A DNA stretch of 64,000 nucleotides from Portunus trituberculatus (lineage: Eukaryota > Arthropoda > Malacostraca > Decapoda > Portunidae). The stretch is taken from assembly GCF_017591435.1 (NCBI RefSeq), contig NC_059303.1, positions 1-64,000 of the forward strand, in the 5' to 3' direction. A model generated the notes under the pieces. That model ran no database searches. It was given only the letters and a program-made list of their open reading frames with translations, and had not been told where the DNA came from. Shown piece after piece: positions 19,992 through 30,813 of this stretch (its first letter is position 1; each line of letters opens with the position of its first letter). Made by a program: the position numbers and the translations under genes.

Positions 19992-22769
19992 CAGAAACTC
20001 CCCTACTTACGAACATTCGACTTGCGAACATTCCATACATATGAACAAATCTTTTAAATACTAAGTCCAAAAAATTGTTTGAAAGATGCTAGGAAACTTC
20101 AAATTTCCCGCGCACAAGTATAGTTCACGAGTCTGCCACGCCGTGGCGCTGCTGAGCTCACTCAGCTGTGCACATCACTCCCCTGCCCTCCAGGCTCCCG
20201 CCATAAACACGAAAGCATCTGTTCACTGTGTCCTCGCCAATTTTTGTGCCATAATTCGCTTTACCTGTGCATCATTCCATAAAAAATGTCGGGTGTGAAG
20301 CGAAAAATAAACGGTGAAGCCAGTGGAAGTGCCAAGAAACGTCAGGCTATAACTTTAGAGGTGAAAATGGACATCATAAAACGGCTTGAGAAAGGTGAGA
20401 AAATGTCTGATGTGGCACGAAAATTTAATATGAATCGGTCAACTGTAGGCACAATTATTAAGAACAAAGAAAAAATTGTGGAACATGTGAAATCTGCAGT
20501 GCCCATGCAATCAACCATCATATAAAAAAAGAGGGAAAGTGATTGAGGAGATGGAAAAACATCTCGGCGTCTGGTTCGAGGACTGCATCCAGAAATGGAA
20601 ACGTCTATGCCTTATTATGATTCAAGAGAAGGCCCTGAGTCTATTCAATGAACTGAAGGCTGAGTATGGTGAGGATGTGTCATTCACTGTAAGTCATGGG
20701 TGGTTTAACCGCTTCAAGGCGCGCAATAACTTGCATAACGTGAAGGTGTCTGGTGAGGCGGCGGCGAGTGCAGATGTTAAGGCAGCTGAGGAATTCCCAG
20801 GAAAACTAGCAGAAATTATCTGCCAGGGAGGCTACACACCACAACAGATTTTCAATGTGGATGAAACTGGCCTCAACTGGAAAAAGATGCCTGACTGAAC
20901 CTACATCAGTAAGGAGGAAAAGACAATGCCTGGCTTCAAAGCTGCAAAGGACAGACTGACGCTACTGCTTGGGGGTAATGCTAGTGGTGATTTGAAATTA
21001 AAGCCCCTACTGGTGTACACCTCGGAAAACCCATGAGCCCTGAAAAACATTGCCAAGGCGTCTCTTCCAGTTGTGTGGAAGAGTAACCCTAAAGCTTGGG
21101 TCACACTGGCAATTTTTCAGGAGTGGTTTTATAATCAATTTATCCCTGAGGTGGAGAAGTATTGTCAGAGCAACTCCATTCCATTCAACGTCCTCTTGGT
21201 GCTGGATAACGCCCCTGGCCACCCACCTTACCTAGATGACTTCCACCCTAATGTCAAGGTTGTGTACCTGCCACCCAACACAACCTCCATTATACAACCT
21301 ATGGACCAGGGAGTCATCGCAACGTTAAAAAAATACTATCTAAGGCGCACTTTCCGCCAGGGACTGAAGGCAACAGACGAGAATGATATGACTCTGAGCG
21401 AATTTTGGAAGTCATATATCATCTACAATGCCATAAAAAACATTAATACCTCCTGGTGGGAAGTTACAACCACCTGTATGAATGCCGTATGGAAAAAGCT
21501 CTGCCCTCAGGTTGTTCATGATTTCACTGGGTTTGAAAATATTCAGGAGGAGGTTGTTGACAATTTAATCTCCATGAGTGAGAAACTGGAGCTAGAGCTG
21601 GAGGAGCAGGACTTCACAGAGTTCTTTGATGACCATGACAAGGAGCTATCTAATGATGAACTACGAGAATTGAAGAAGTAGAGGAAGGAGGCAGAAGAGG
21701 CAGAGGAGGAAGTGGAAATGCCACCAAAACATTTTCAAACTAAAAAGATGGCAGAAGCTTTTGCATCCATAGAGGCAGCCTTGGCAAATTTTGAAGAACA
21801 GGACCCAAATGAAGAACGACATGCCAAGGTGTCAGCAGCTGTTCATGATGCACTGAAATGCTACCGCGTCATATACGAGGAAAAAAAGAAGGCTGTGAGC
21901 CAGTCGTCGCTTCATCGGTTCTTCAAACGGGTAGATAAACGTGAGGCAACAGTACCATCCACTCCTCAGTCAGTGCCATCTACCCATGAGCCAGTGCCAT
22001 CTTCATCCTCTACCCACACGCCTGACGCTGACAGCGATGCTGACGATCCCTCCACCATCTCGTCACCCCGTTCCTCGCCCGCCACTTCCCCCAACAAATC
22101 CAAGTGAACAAGGTAAATCTTACGAGTTTCCTTATTTATATTTCAAGCATGCAATGTTTTCTGTTTCATATTTCATGTGAAATGCTTTCATGTATGTAAC
22201 TGACATAGCCGTAACGTTAAAATGTGTAACCTAAATGCGAGTCTGTAACCTAGTGGTAACCATGTCAGCTGTTTGACCCCGATATACAGACGCTTAGTCA
22301 TCCCAGATTTATAGGCACCTGTTCAACCCCCATTGATCGACGCCATGATAATCTATCCATGTTTATCGATCTTTCTCAGTATGGTATGGTGTCATCCCCC
22401 GGTCTAACGGATAGGCTTCGTGTTGTGTGACGGCCCTGGTTGTGTTTTCCTGCCCAGCTGACCACACGCCATCTTATCGATCGTTCGCCAGCCAGTCACC
22501 ACTACAATATATTTTCTTTTAAATAAAGTATGTTTCTACATTAAAGTTGTATGAATCACCATCAAATAATATTAAAAGCATTACATATTACAGGTACTGT
22601 ATAAGGTATGTCGTACTTATTGGGATTTATGTACAGGTATTCTTAATGTAAACAAAACTTTAAAACAATGGGAAAAAAGGCAATGGAGACCCAACTTTGG
22701 ATATACGAACAAATGGAGTTACGAACAGCCTCTCGGTCGCCATTATGTTCGTAAGTTGGGGAGCTTCTG
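19992..22769 (+). mobile_element. Tigger/pogo DNA transposon 1
   Basis: Ends CAGAAACTCCCCTACTTACG (19992) and the complement of CAGAAGCTCCCCAACTTACG (ending 22769), flanked by TA duplications (19990-19991, 22770-22771). It is 2.78 kb and carries a nearly complete transposase on the + strand. It is inserted in the LTR of the GMR1-like element, so it is younger than that element. Confidence 0.95.
20286..22107 (+). pseudogene. Tigger/jerky-type transposase, lightly decayed
   Basis: Order: CENP-B-type helix-turn-helix (20286-20525; RQAITLEVKMDIIKRLEKGE, RKFNMNRSTVGTIIK), second DNA-binding domain (20539-20750; SHGWFNRFKARNNL), DDE core (20850-21350) and an acidic, PST-rich tail to 22107. The catalytic aspartates are present: VDETGL (20860), VLDNAPGHP (21205) and MDQGV (about 32 residues later), the usual DDxD of pogo-like enzymes. 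Breaks: a stop and frame shift at 20525, TGA at 20896 (KMPD*TYIS) and TGA at 21034 (SENP*ALKN), both where relatives have Arg (CGA), and a stop at 21679. The tail contains QSSLHRFF, a perfect PCNA-binding PIP box as found in pogo transposases. Confidence 0.9.
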
Positions 22770-23061
22770 TACCTAACAATAATACTAATCCTATATGGAG
22801 GCAATGTGGAAAAAACAGACGAGGGGAAGTGATACTTATGCGGTGTCGCAGTGGTGAAGTGCTGGGTGATGGTTGATCCCACGGTAGTCTAAGAGGTGTT
22901 GTGTTCACTGGTTGAGGCCTGGACCTTGACTGCCTTCCAGAAAGCCGAGAGCTTGCTTAACACTTCTGCTTGAGTCGAATTGGGCCGCGTGAATCCAACT
23001 TCGGGATAGTAGCGGGAGGAGGTGATGGTAGTGGAGTATGTTATGGGCAGGCCTTAACATT

Positions 23062-23073
23062 TCCTCTCCCCTA
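23062..23073 (-). other. Polypurine tract of the GMR1-like element
   Basis: The minus strand reads AGGGGAGAGG next to the 3' LTR (which begins TGTTAAGG). It primes plus-strand DNA synthesis in LTR retrotransposons. It lies only about 20-30 bp after the end of the RNase H frame (stop at 23091-23093). Confidence 0.8.
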
Positions 23074-23090
23074 AGACCTCCGTAATGCGC

Positions 23091-24521
23091 TCATGAAGGA
23101 GGTGAGACGGGAGATCTTGATAAGGCATCGGCGATGATGTTGTCCACCCCCTTGATATGGTGGACTTCTAAGTTGAAGGGTTGAGTTAGCAAGGCCCACC
23201 TAAGTATGTGTTGGTTTCAGTTTTTCATGGCGTGAAGGAAGGCCAGAGGGTTGTGATCGGTGAAGACTTTCGTAGTTTGAGGACCAGGATGAAGGTAGTA
23301 CTCAAAACGTTGGAGCGCCAGGACGAGTGCCAGAGCCTCCTTCTCAATGGTGGAGTAGTTGAGTTGGTATTTCTTCAGCTTGGTGGAGTGATAGGCGATG
23401 GGATGGAAGATGCCACTTGTGGGGTCCGCTTGTAAGAGGACAGCACCCACTCCAACTCCACTCGTGTCCACTTGTAGATGGAAGGGGCAGGAGTGATCTA
23501 GCGTCCAGACCACTGGCTCCGAGGAGAGGAATGCCTTGAGATGTTGGAAGGCTTGGTCACAGGTCGGGGTCCAGTGGAATGGGATGGAAGTGCTGATAAG
23601 GTCCGTCAGGGGGGCGGCCAGGGTGGAGAAGTTCCTACAGAATCGTCTGTAGAAACCAGCCATCCCCAAGAACCTCATGAGAGCTTTCCTGGTGGTAGGG
23701 ACAGGGAAGCCAAGGATGGCCTCTACGTTGGCTCTCTTGGGGCAAACCTTGCCGTTCCCCACCACATGTCCCAGGTAGACCACCGTAGACTTCCCGAAGG
23801 TGGACTTGGCCAGGTTGATTGTAAGACCAGCTTCCTGCAACTGACCCATCAGCCTCCGGAGACAGGTCAGATGTGTCACCCAGTCGTCCGAAGTCACCAC
23901 CAGGTCGTCCAGATAGGCAGATGTTCCCTCCAAGTCCTGGGTGATGTAATTTATAGCCCTCTGGAAGGTGGCAGGAGCATTAGATAAGTCGAAGGGCATC
24001 ACTGTATATTGGTATAGCCCGAAGGTGGTGATGAAGGCGGATATTATTCGGGCCTCGTCCGAGAGGGGAATCTGGTAGTAACCTTAAAGTAAATCTATAG
24101 TGGTTACAAATTTGGCTACTCCTATACTATCTATGAGGTCCTCTATCAAGGGCAATGGGTAGGAGTCTGGTACCGTCACTTTATTTAATTTCCTGTAGTC
24201 GGTGCAAAATCGACTACTACCATCTGGCTTAGATGTTAACAGGCAGGGAGAAGCCCAATGGGATATACTAGGTTCTGCAAGGTGATGACAGAGCAGATAG
24301 TCTACCTCTTTTTTCATCAAGTCTCTTTTAATGGGTGAAATGCGATAGGCTGGTTGTCTTATAGGCTTGATGTCATTAGATATTAATGTTATATCATGTT
24401 GGATAGTAGTACAAAGCCCTGGAAGGTCACCTGTGATTTCTGAAAAGTCTAGCAATAACTTTTTAAGATCAGACTGTTGTGAAGGTGTTAAGGAAAGAAA
24501 AACCTCATCAAGGTTGGACAT
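23091..24521 (-). pseudogene. Gypsy-type reverse transcriptase and RNase H
   Basis: 24521-24084 gives the reverse transcriptase fingers (HWASPCLLTSKPDGSSRFCT, DYRKLNKVTVPDSYPLPLIE) ending at motif A (TTIDLL). One TAA (24083 region) interrupts, then GYYQIPLSDEAR and MPFDLSNAPATFQ follow, with the YLDD active site near 23910. RNase H shows FHLQVDTSG, IEKEALALVLAL and VFTDHNPLAFL (the D-E-D set). A single TGA follows MKN, then the frame continues to a typical HHIKGVDNIIADALSR end at about 23095. Nothing but the polypurine tract and LTR lies downstream, so no integrase follows RNase H. Two in-frame stops make it inactive. Confidence 0.9.
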
Positions 24522-25600
24522 GATTTGGCTGTTTGAGGGCGTCCTTTAGGTGACGAGAAGAGGAATTCGATGTCGGACTCTTCCTCGGGGGCACAGGACC
24601 AGACTCCTTCCCTACCAGACATACAGGTACAGTGCGAGACAAGTCGTCCTCTGGTTCTCTGGAGTGGTAAGGTTTCATTAGATTAATATGAACTAGTTGG
24701 GAATCCTTACGACGGTCAGGAGTGTGGACCACATAGTTTAATGGACTTAGTTTTTGAGCCACAACATAAGGTCCCATGAACTTACTGTGAAGAGCATTGC
24801 CTGGAGTGGGAGAAAAGTAAAACCTTGTCTCCTGGTTTGAAACTTCTCATGACAGATTTGGGAAGAGAATTTTGTTGCATTTTAGTTTGAGATTTGAGGA
24901 AGTTTGATTTAGCAAAAGATCTGACTTCACTGATTTTATTCTTAAGGTTACTGATGTAGTCAGACACACTGGGGCTTGAAGGAGTATTTTGAGTAAACCA
25001 TTGATCCTTTAATATTTTGAGAGGCCCCTGATCTGTCTACCATAGAGTAATTCAAAAGGGAGTAACCTAAAGAATCTTGAGGAGATTCTCTTAAAGCGAA
25101 GAGAAGGAAGAGATACTTTCATCCCAGTCTCCTTGATGCTCCAAGCAATACTTCTTCATCATGGATTTTAATGTTTGGTGAAACCGCTCCAGACAGCCTT
25201 GGGATTGGGGTGGTAAGCCGAGGAGGTTACATGGTCGATGTTTAGCTCATTCACTATCTGTTGGAAAAAATTGCTAGTGAAATTGCTACCCTTGTCAGAC
25301 TGAATTTGTTTTGAAATTCCTACCGAGGTGAAAAAATGTATTAGATGTTTTACAATGGTCTTTGATGTGATGTTCTTAAGAGGGATTGCTTCAGGGTACC
25401 TGGTAGTGGGATCCATGAGGGTTAACAAATACTGATTCCCTCGTTTGGTTTTGGGTAAGGGCCCTACGCAGTCCAGAACGATCTTTTCGAAGGGCTCCCT
25501 TTGAACTGGAATAGGCGTCAGAGCTGGCACAAAGCGTTCGTTAGGCTTACCCACAATTTGACATATATGACATGTTTATACATAGTATGACACATCCTTT
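24508..25600 (-). pseudogene. Retroelement integrase, upstream of the RT
   Basis: The zinc-binding HHCC motif straddles the end of the previous block (AHDGLSGHLG.. and TCHICQ, with one TAA just before TCHICQ). The catalytic core at 25554-25168 has VLDCVGPLPKTKRGNQYLL, QSDKGSNFTSNFF and YHP; a frameshift near 25180 separates the last catalytic Glu (LERFHQ in the shifted frame). The C-terminal region follows in 24967-24782 (SFKPGDKVLLFS) and 24777-24508 (GPYVVAQKLSPLNYVV, the GPY/F module). The frame then runs straight into the reverse transcriptase (MSNLDEVFLSLTP) with a small frame overlap. Integrase before reverse transcriptase is the unusual point. Confidence 0.88.
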
Positions 25601-26520
25601 TTCATTACTGGCCAAAAAAAATGTTGAAGAGCCTTCTTGTAGGTTTTTTGGATGCCTAGATGACCTGACAATCCATCATGAGCTAGTACTATAATGGCTG
25701 GTCTTACAGACAAGGGGATGGCAACTTGATGTGTTTCTGACCAGGTGTCTAGTTTCAGTTCAGGTGGTCTGTAGGCACGCATCAGGACTCCTTCCTGATA
25801 ATAAAAACAAGGCAATTTAGACATATCCTTTGTCTCACTGGCAACATGTCTGATCTTAGCCAAAGTGAGATCCTGTTCTTGAGCATTAATCAAATTCTCC
25901 TTTGAAATGATGTTATTGTACAAGTTGTCAGTAGAGGCAGTCATTGGTGGAGGAGGTGGTGAAAGGGCAGGGGACTTGAACTGAGACCTGGTGACTGCAC
26001 ACACTGGGAAGAAGTGAGGGGATGTTTCGTCCAGGGTCTTAGTGGGACTTTCTGTTAAGGGAGAATCAAGAACAATTAAGTTTGGAACAGCCAAGTTACC
26101 TGCAAGATAGTTATCTAGTACAAGATGTACCCCTGGTACTGGCAGTTCACCAGGTTTAATGGCTACCTCAACCTCTCCTGAAATGAAAGGGCACTGTAAG
26201 CTAATTTTAGCCAAGGGATAGGAGAGCTGTGATTCGAGACCTGTAAGGATCACCTTCTCCCCAGTGAAAGCCTGTTTGATGTTAGGGATGACATTTTTTC
26301 TTAAGATGGATTGGGCAGCACCTGTATCACGCAGAACCTTGACATTTATTGCCTTGTCTTTACCATCAGTCAGGGACACTTTACCTTGATACGTGTACGA
26401 GTCATAAAGTTCTAGAGGAGAGTTGACAGGATTAGCTAGGGCCACTGGTTTCTTGTTCTCAAAGGTGTTAGATTTAGGGGCCACAAAAGAAAGTTGACAT
26501 TGAGAGGCCTTGCAATTTGG
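25576..26520 (-). pseudogene. Retroelement protease and integrase zinc finger
   Basis: An open block (26484-25576, 302 codons) reads KVLRDTGAAQSILRKNV, the D-T-G-A active site of a retropepsin, about 50 residues in. Just upstream in frame is a Cys/His patch (KCRHPNCKASQC), the likely end of the gag zinc knuckle. Residues 200-300 change to the integrase N-terminal region (AHDGLSGHLGIQKTYKKALQ). So protease passes directly into integrase with no reverse transcriptase between. Confidence 0.85.
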
Positions 26521-27866
26521 GTGTCTACATTTTTGGATCGTTTCTTATAGTATGTACACCAGGGGAAATTATATGCATTTGGCAAGAATCCGGTCGGCTT
26601 ACCACCCGCGCCCCCAAAACCTTCCCCAAAGGAGGACCTAACATTGGATAGTGAACCACGACCTCTACTACCCAGGGATCCCATCAACAAAGCAAATGCA
26701 TCAGCCACTTAAGCGGCAGACATAAGATCACTCTCTCCCCGTTCTTCCACATGCCTCAGAATATTAAAAGGTAACTTGTTCTTCCATTCTTACAGGACCA
26801 TTAGATTGAGCAACTCCGAAAAGGTGGTAATGTTAAGGGCAGCTAACCATTTCTTAAATTGTCTTAGTTTCTCACTAGCAAATTCAACATAGGTGTGAGA
26901 GTCTGGTTTCACATATTTTCGGAACTGTTGTCTGTATCCATCAGAAGTGATAGAGTAAGCATCTAGAATGTTACCTTTGATCTCTTCATATTCTACCTCA
27001 TCACTAAGGCCGTTGTATACCCTATAAGCTTTTCCTACTAGCTTAGGGACAAGGAGAGACACCCACTGATCCTTGGGCCATTTATTCCTATTAGCAATAC
27101 TCTCAAAAGCGCGAAATGACCCATCAACATCAGATTCATCAAAAGGGGGAACTAGCGGAGCAGCTGTAGCGGGATTAAAGCTTGCTAACTTTTTCATTAT
27201 ATCTATTTCTTCCCCTCTAAGCTTAGTGTCATTTTGTAGGGTTAACTCCTGAATTTCTAACTCTTTCTCCTGCCTTTTAAGTTGTAAGTGAAATTCCCTC
27301 TCTTGTTTTTCTGCCTGTAGTTGCATTTGTCTTTCCTGTAATTCTCTCGCTTCTCTTTCTGCCTGTAGTTGCATTTCTTTCGCTTCTTTTTCTGCCTGTA
27401 GTTGCATTTCTTTCGCTTCTTTTTCTGCCTGTAGTTGCATTTGTTTTTCATGCATCTGGTATTCTAGTCTAAGCTTCTCAATTTCCCACTGACTTATCCT
27501 ACTCTTATCCTGTTCTTCCTGGGGACTGTGTATTATAGTCCTCGTAGAGGCTGCTATGGGAGTTAACTCTTCTATGGCATTTTCTAGCAACTGACCTTCT
27601 TGCACTAGATGTTCAACAACTACATTCTTAACCCTTAACTTCCGGCGGTCGTATATAAACGTTTGCGTCAGAACGTCCGAAGTGACGGGATTCGTCCCAG
27701 TAATCAAGATTTTTCCGCGTAATTTTAAGTCTCTCGCGCTCTCTTGAGGCGGATGGTGAGTAGAAGTATCTGGCATCTTTTACCACACAAGTGTTTCCAC
27801 AAGAGCTCCTAATTTTAGAGGTAACTGAACTGTTTTCCCGTTTTATGGGCGACACTTGGCAACTCC

Positions 27867-28440
27867 GTGACGCTGGGTAGAAAGGTCAGTGATAACAGCG
27901 AAGGATCGGGTCAGATTGTAAATCACCATGGAGCAAGGCAGAACCCTTTACTTAGCAGTGGTTCTGAGCTAGAAGAAAGTGACAGTGAATATATAGAAGA
28001 AGAAACTGGGGAAAGTGAAGAGACTAGTAGTGAGGACACGGATGTAGAGCATCATTCACCTGCTTTCTCAGGAGAACAGACAGAGAGACAGAGACTCTTA
28101 CACAGTATAAGTGACAGTGAAGGCAATAATGATGAAGAACAGACTCCAGATAATGTGTCAAGGACACAGAGTGTTTCTAGGAGACGAGGCATGCGCGTGC
28201 TCCTCGCGTTCTGGGGAGACGATCAAGGGGCGTGGCAGAGGTGGCGCGAGACCCGACCTGTCTTTCAATGGAGGAATTCAATGATGATTTTTCCCAGTTA
28301 TGCCTGATTTATCTGTGTCTCCTGGCATAACAGCTGAATTCCCTCCTGTGCAACACAATTGTGACTATTTCATGGCGTTTTCAGTGATGCTTTCTTGGAC
28401 CATATAGTGAGTGAGAGCAACACTTTTCATGATGAAGAAA
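27867..28440 (+). pseudogene. piggyBac transposase N-terminal remnant
   Basis: 27867-28307 encodes an acidic Ser/Asp/Glu-rich N-terminus (ESDSEYIEEETGESEETSSE), as in piggyBac transposases. In another frame 28290-28440 reads roughly PGITAEFPPVQHNCDYF then DAFLDHIVSESN, which matches the start of the DDE_Tnp_1_7 (piggyBac) domain. After that the sequence is microsatellite; the catalytic aspartates are missing. Confidence 0.7.
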
Positions 28441-28608
28441 CAGCAGATGATGATGATGTGCCCCATAGCTCTCACGAGAAAGAGTGGAAAACATCACAAG
28501 AAATGAACTCCTGACGCTCATAGCCGTCACGCTTCTTATGAGTCATTCGAGAAAAGCTTTGAGGTAACTCATCTGAGTCACACAGCGGGCCTACACACAT
28601 CAACACTT

Positions 28609-28613
<5 letters not shown>

Positions 28614-28645
<32 letters not shown>

Positions 28646-28649
28646 ATGC

Positions 28650-28710
<61 letters not shown>

Positions 28711-28731
28711 TCTCAGAAATCAGTGATATAT

Positions 28732-28799
<68 letters not shown>

Positions 28800-28838
28800 T
28801 CTCAGAAATCAGTGATAATATGTCCTTCCTTCCTCCCC

Positions 28839-28917
<79 letters not shown>
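28614..28917. repeat. Microsatellite cluster with duplicated AC unit
   Basis: (GA)n 28614-28642, (AC)n about 28653-28706, the flank GTGTCTCAGAAATCAGTGATA, a second (AC)n 28733-28795, the same flank again, (CT)n 28845-28870 and (GA)n 28880-28917. The AC tract plus its 21-bp flank is duplicated in tandem. Confidence 0.95.
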
Positions 28918-28918
<1 letters not shown>

Positions 28919-29483
28919 GTCGCTCTCCGGGCTGTTTCTCTTGACTGGTCACACTGCGTTCGGAGGAGGAAACTTTGATAAGGCAATAACTAAACTCTCA
29001 GACGTCATATCGAGCTGGAAAGTACATCATTGTATTCAGAATAACACAGAGAAAATAATTATCAGTATTCAAACTGTGTTCTGACAATTTTTAGGTGTAC
29101 CATTTTTCCCCGTCATTAGACAGGAAAAAATATTTTAATCCCCGGAAGTTAAGGGTTAATGACCTCTTTAGTCATCTGAGACGTGATGGGAACATCAAAA
29201 TGTTTAGCGATGGTCTTCCACTGGTCCTTTTTTATATTAGCACCTTTTAAGTTGTTCCAGAGAAGGGTCAGCACTAAAATCTTCAACGTTAAACTGAGCG
29301 GAAGCCATATTACAGAGATGTTAAACAAACAACAACAAAAAAATGATAAGCTAATTACTTAAGTGAGGAACTTGGCAGAGTGATAATAAAGGCAACCTTG
29401 GAAATTACCTAGATTATACTTAAGTAAACACTTATGAGTACAATCACTAATGAGGGGGGTAAACTAGAGAATTATGGCATTAA

Positions 29484-30309
29484 CCCCTTCCTTACCGCAG
29501 CCATCCCCCGATATAAACAAAGCGTTCCCCTCCTATACCGCAGCCCCCTGCCCGTGTGCGCACGTGCCTCACAACCAGATCTACACATTATATTTCTTTC
29601 TAACTCGGTGTTATGTACTTTTTTCTAAACATATTTTTGTCATTTTATTAATAAAAGAAAACGTAAACATAATCATAAATTGTGCACTAATCATAAATTC
29701 AGCACCACACACTCTGCACCTGGTGAGGGTGGCCCTGAGACAGTCATAACTTGGCTGCTCCCCCTCACTTGCCGAGAGGGTTTCAACACTGCTGTCACTA
29801 TCACTCTCTCCTATTTCTTTTTCAGGATCATAGTCTGAATCATATTCATCTGGAGAGTCTTCCAGTATATCCTCACTATCTGTCTCATAATTATGATAAT
29901 CCTCATCGCTGCTACACGAAGCAGACGCCATTATCTGTAACTAGAGGCAATAGAACAGTTTCACCACGGCCGATACTAGAGAACTGATGTTCTTGGGGGG
30001 ATTGTGGGAATAATATATGTCAAAGAATAGTGATTGGCTTTATAGTTTATGCATGAAAAATTAACTCCGATATTGATTGGCTAGTGGGGGGGAATGGTTT
30101 TGTTACGCTGGGGTGGCTAAAAATAACGCCTCCCAGTGTTTGTTTGTTTATAGTGAACCACGTGGAGTATGAAAAAGGCAAAATCCGCACTCAGGCCACG
30201 GTTATACACGGTTATACGCACGTACCACGGCAGCATCTTGCGGTACCATGAGGTCGCTTTTGCGCGTGGTACGCACGTACCACAAAACAGTCTTGCGGTA
30301 AGGAAGGGG
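29484..30309 (-). mobile_element. piggyBac-type element, copy 2 (different family)
   Basis: Ends CCCCTTCCTTACCGCA (29484) and TGCGGTAAGGAAGGGG (ending 30309), both flanked by TTAA (29480-29483, 30310-30313). It is 826 bp. The terminal sequence differs from that of copies 1, 3 and 4, so it is a separate family. Confidence 0.92.
29611..29931 (-). pseudogene. piggyBac transposase N-terminal fragment
   Basis: A 106-codon frame beginning MASASCSSDEDYHNYETDSE, with a run of Asp/Ser-rich sequence typical of the piggyBac N-terminus (EYDSDYDPEKEIGESDSDSS). It stops well before any catalytic motif. It occupies most of the small element, so the element is an internally deleted derivative. Confidence 0.65.
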
Positions 30310-30797
30310 TTAAGAGGGATCCGGATTACTCTAGTTACGAGACTTGAGAGTGAGGAGCGAATTGTACCGAGACTTGTTATTGATAAAGAGGCGGATTAGT
30401 CTGAGGGACTAGTTAAAAGGGCCAATTCTAACTAGCGAGAAAAATGATCTGCGAAGTGAGGGGATTGAGGGTTCGCATGAACATATGATGATCCCAACAC
30501 TTATTACACACCTGCCTACGTGCAAAAAATAGAGATAAGTGCTATCGGTGAACACGCCTTTCTACCTGGTTTCCTGCTCTACCACTGCTATGCGATACCA
30601 ATGAAAGTCACGAAGCACTTTTAACCCAAAAGGAGCCACTTGATCGCACAAAGTAAATTTAAACTGCACGCAAAGTAAGTCACAGAAAAAAACCACATCA
30701 AAGTCACAACACCACAGAAACACATAAAAAAAATAATGTAATCACAGAAAAAAAGTCACTGGAAAAATGGAACACTGAATAAGGGTTATAAAGGTGT

Positions 30798-30811
30798 TGT
30801 CACGGTCGCCA
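30798..30811 (-). other. Primer binding site, tRNA-Arg type
   Basis: On the minus strand TGGCGACCGTGACA begins two bases after the end of the 5' LTR. It is complementary to the 3' end of an arthropod tRNA-Arg (TCG), the primer used by 412/mdg1-type elements. The tRNA match is from memory of the Drosophila tRNA. Confidence 0.8.
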
Positions 30812-30813
30812 AT

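Larger units (their letters stand above)
19750..23059 (-). repeat. 3' LTR, split by a Tigger element
   Basis: Without the insert (19992-22771, including one TA) it is about 530 bp. The other LTR has the uninterrupted target CTTAATACCTAAC, which proves the insertion point. It lacks about 110 bp present in the 5' LTR (31308-31415), an internal deletion here or insertion there. Confidence 0.9.
27632..29155 (+). mobile_element. piggyBac-type element, copy 1
   Basis: Ends CCCTTAACTTCCGG at 27632 and the complement ending at 29155, flanked by TTAA on both sides (27628-27631, 29156-29159), the strict piggyBac target. It is 1.5 kb and interrupts the gag frame, which is continuous on either side. It contains the acidic start of a transposase and several microsatellites but no complete catalytic domain. 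Confidence 0.92.
26436..29308 (-). pseudogene. gag of the GMR1-like element, split by piggyBac
   Basis: The gag frame probably starts at the ATG 29308 (MASAQFNVEDF), suffers one frameshift, and reaches 29157, where a piggyBac element is inserted at TTAA. It resumes at 27631 (KNVVVEHLVQEG) and runs open to 26790. From about 27500 to 27240 the protein is a highly charged coiled coil with repeated KEAKEMQLQAEREA units, encoded by tandem 33-bp copies. Then a capsid-like region follows (FRAFESIANRNKWPKDQWVS, YRQQFRKYVKPDSHTYVEFA). A further frame change leads to 26708-26436 with a partial Cys motif (NFPWCTYYKKR). Gag packages the element RNA into particles. Confidence 0.8.
29309..30797 (-). other. 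Leader region of the GMR1-like element
   Basis: Non-coding 5' leader between the primer site and gag, interrupted by a second piggyBac-type element (29484-30309). No reading frame of the retrotransposon is seen in the rest. Confidence 0.7.

Noticed and set aside
23091..26520. Integrase-before-RT order caused by an inversion or a chimera of two elements
   Set aside because: All domains are on one strand, the frames run into each other with only small shifts, and RNase H lies directly next to the polypurine tract and LTR.
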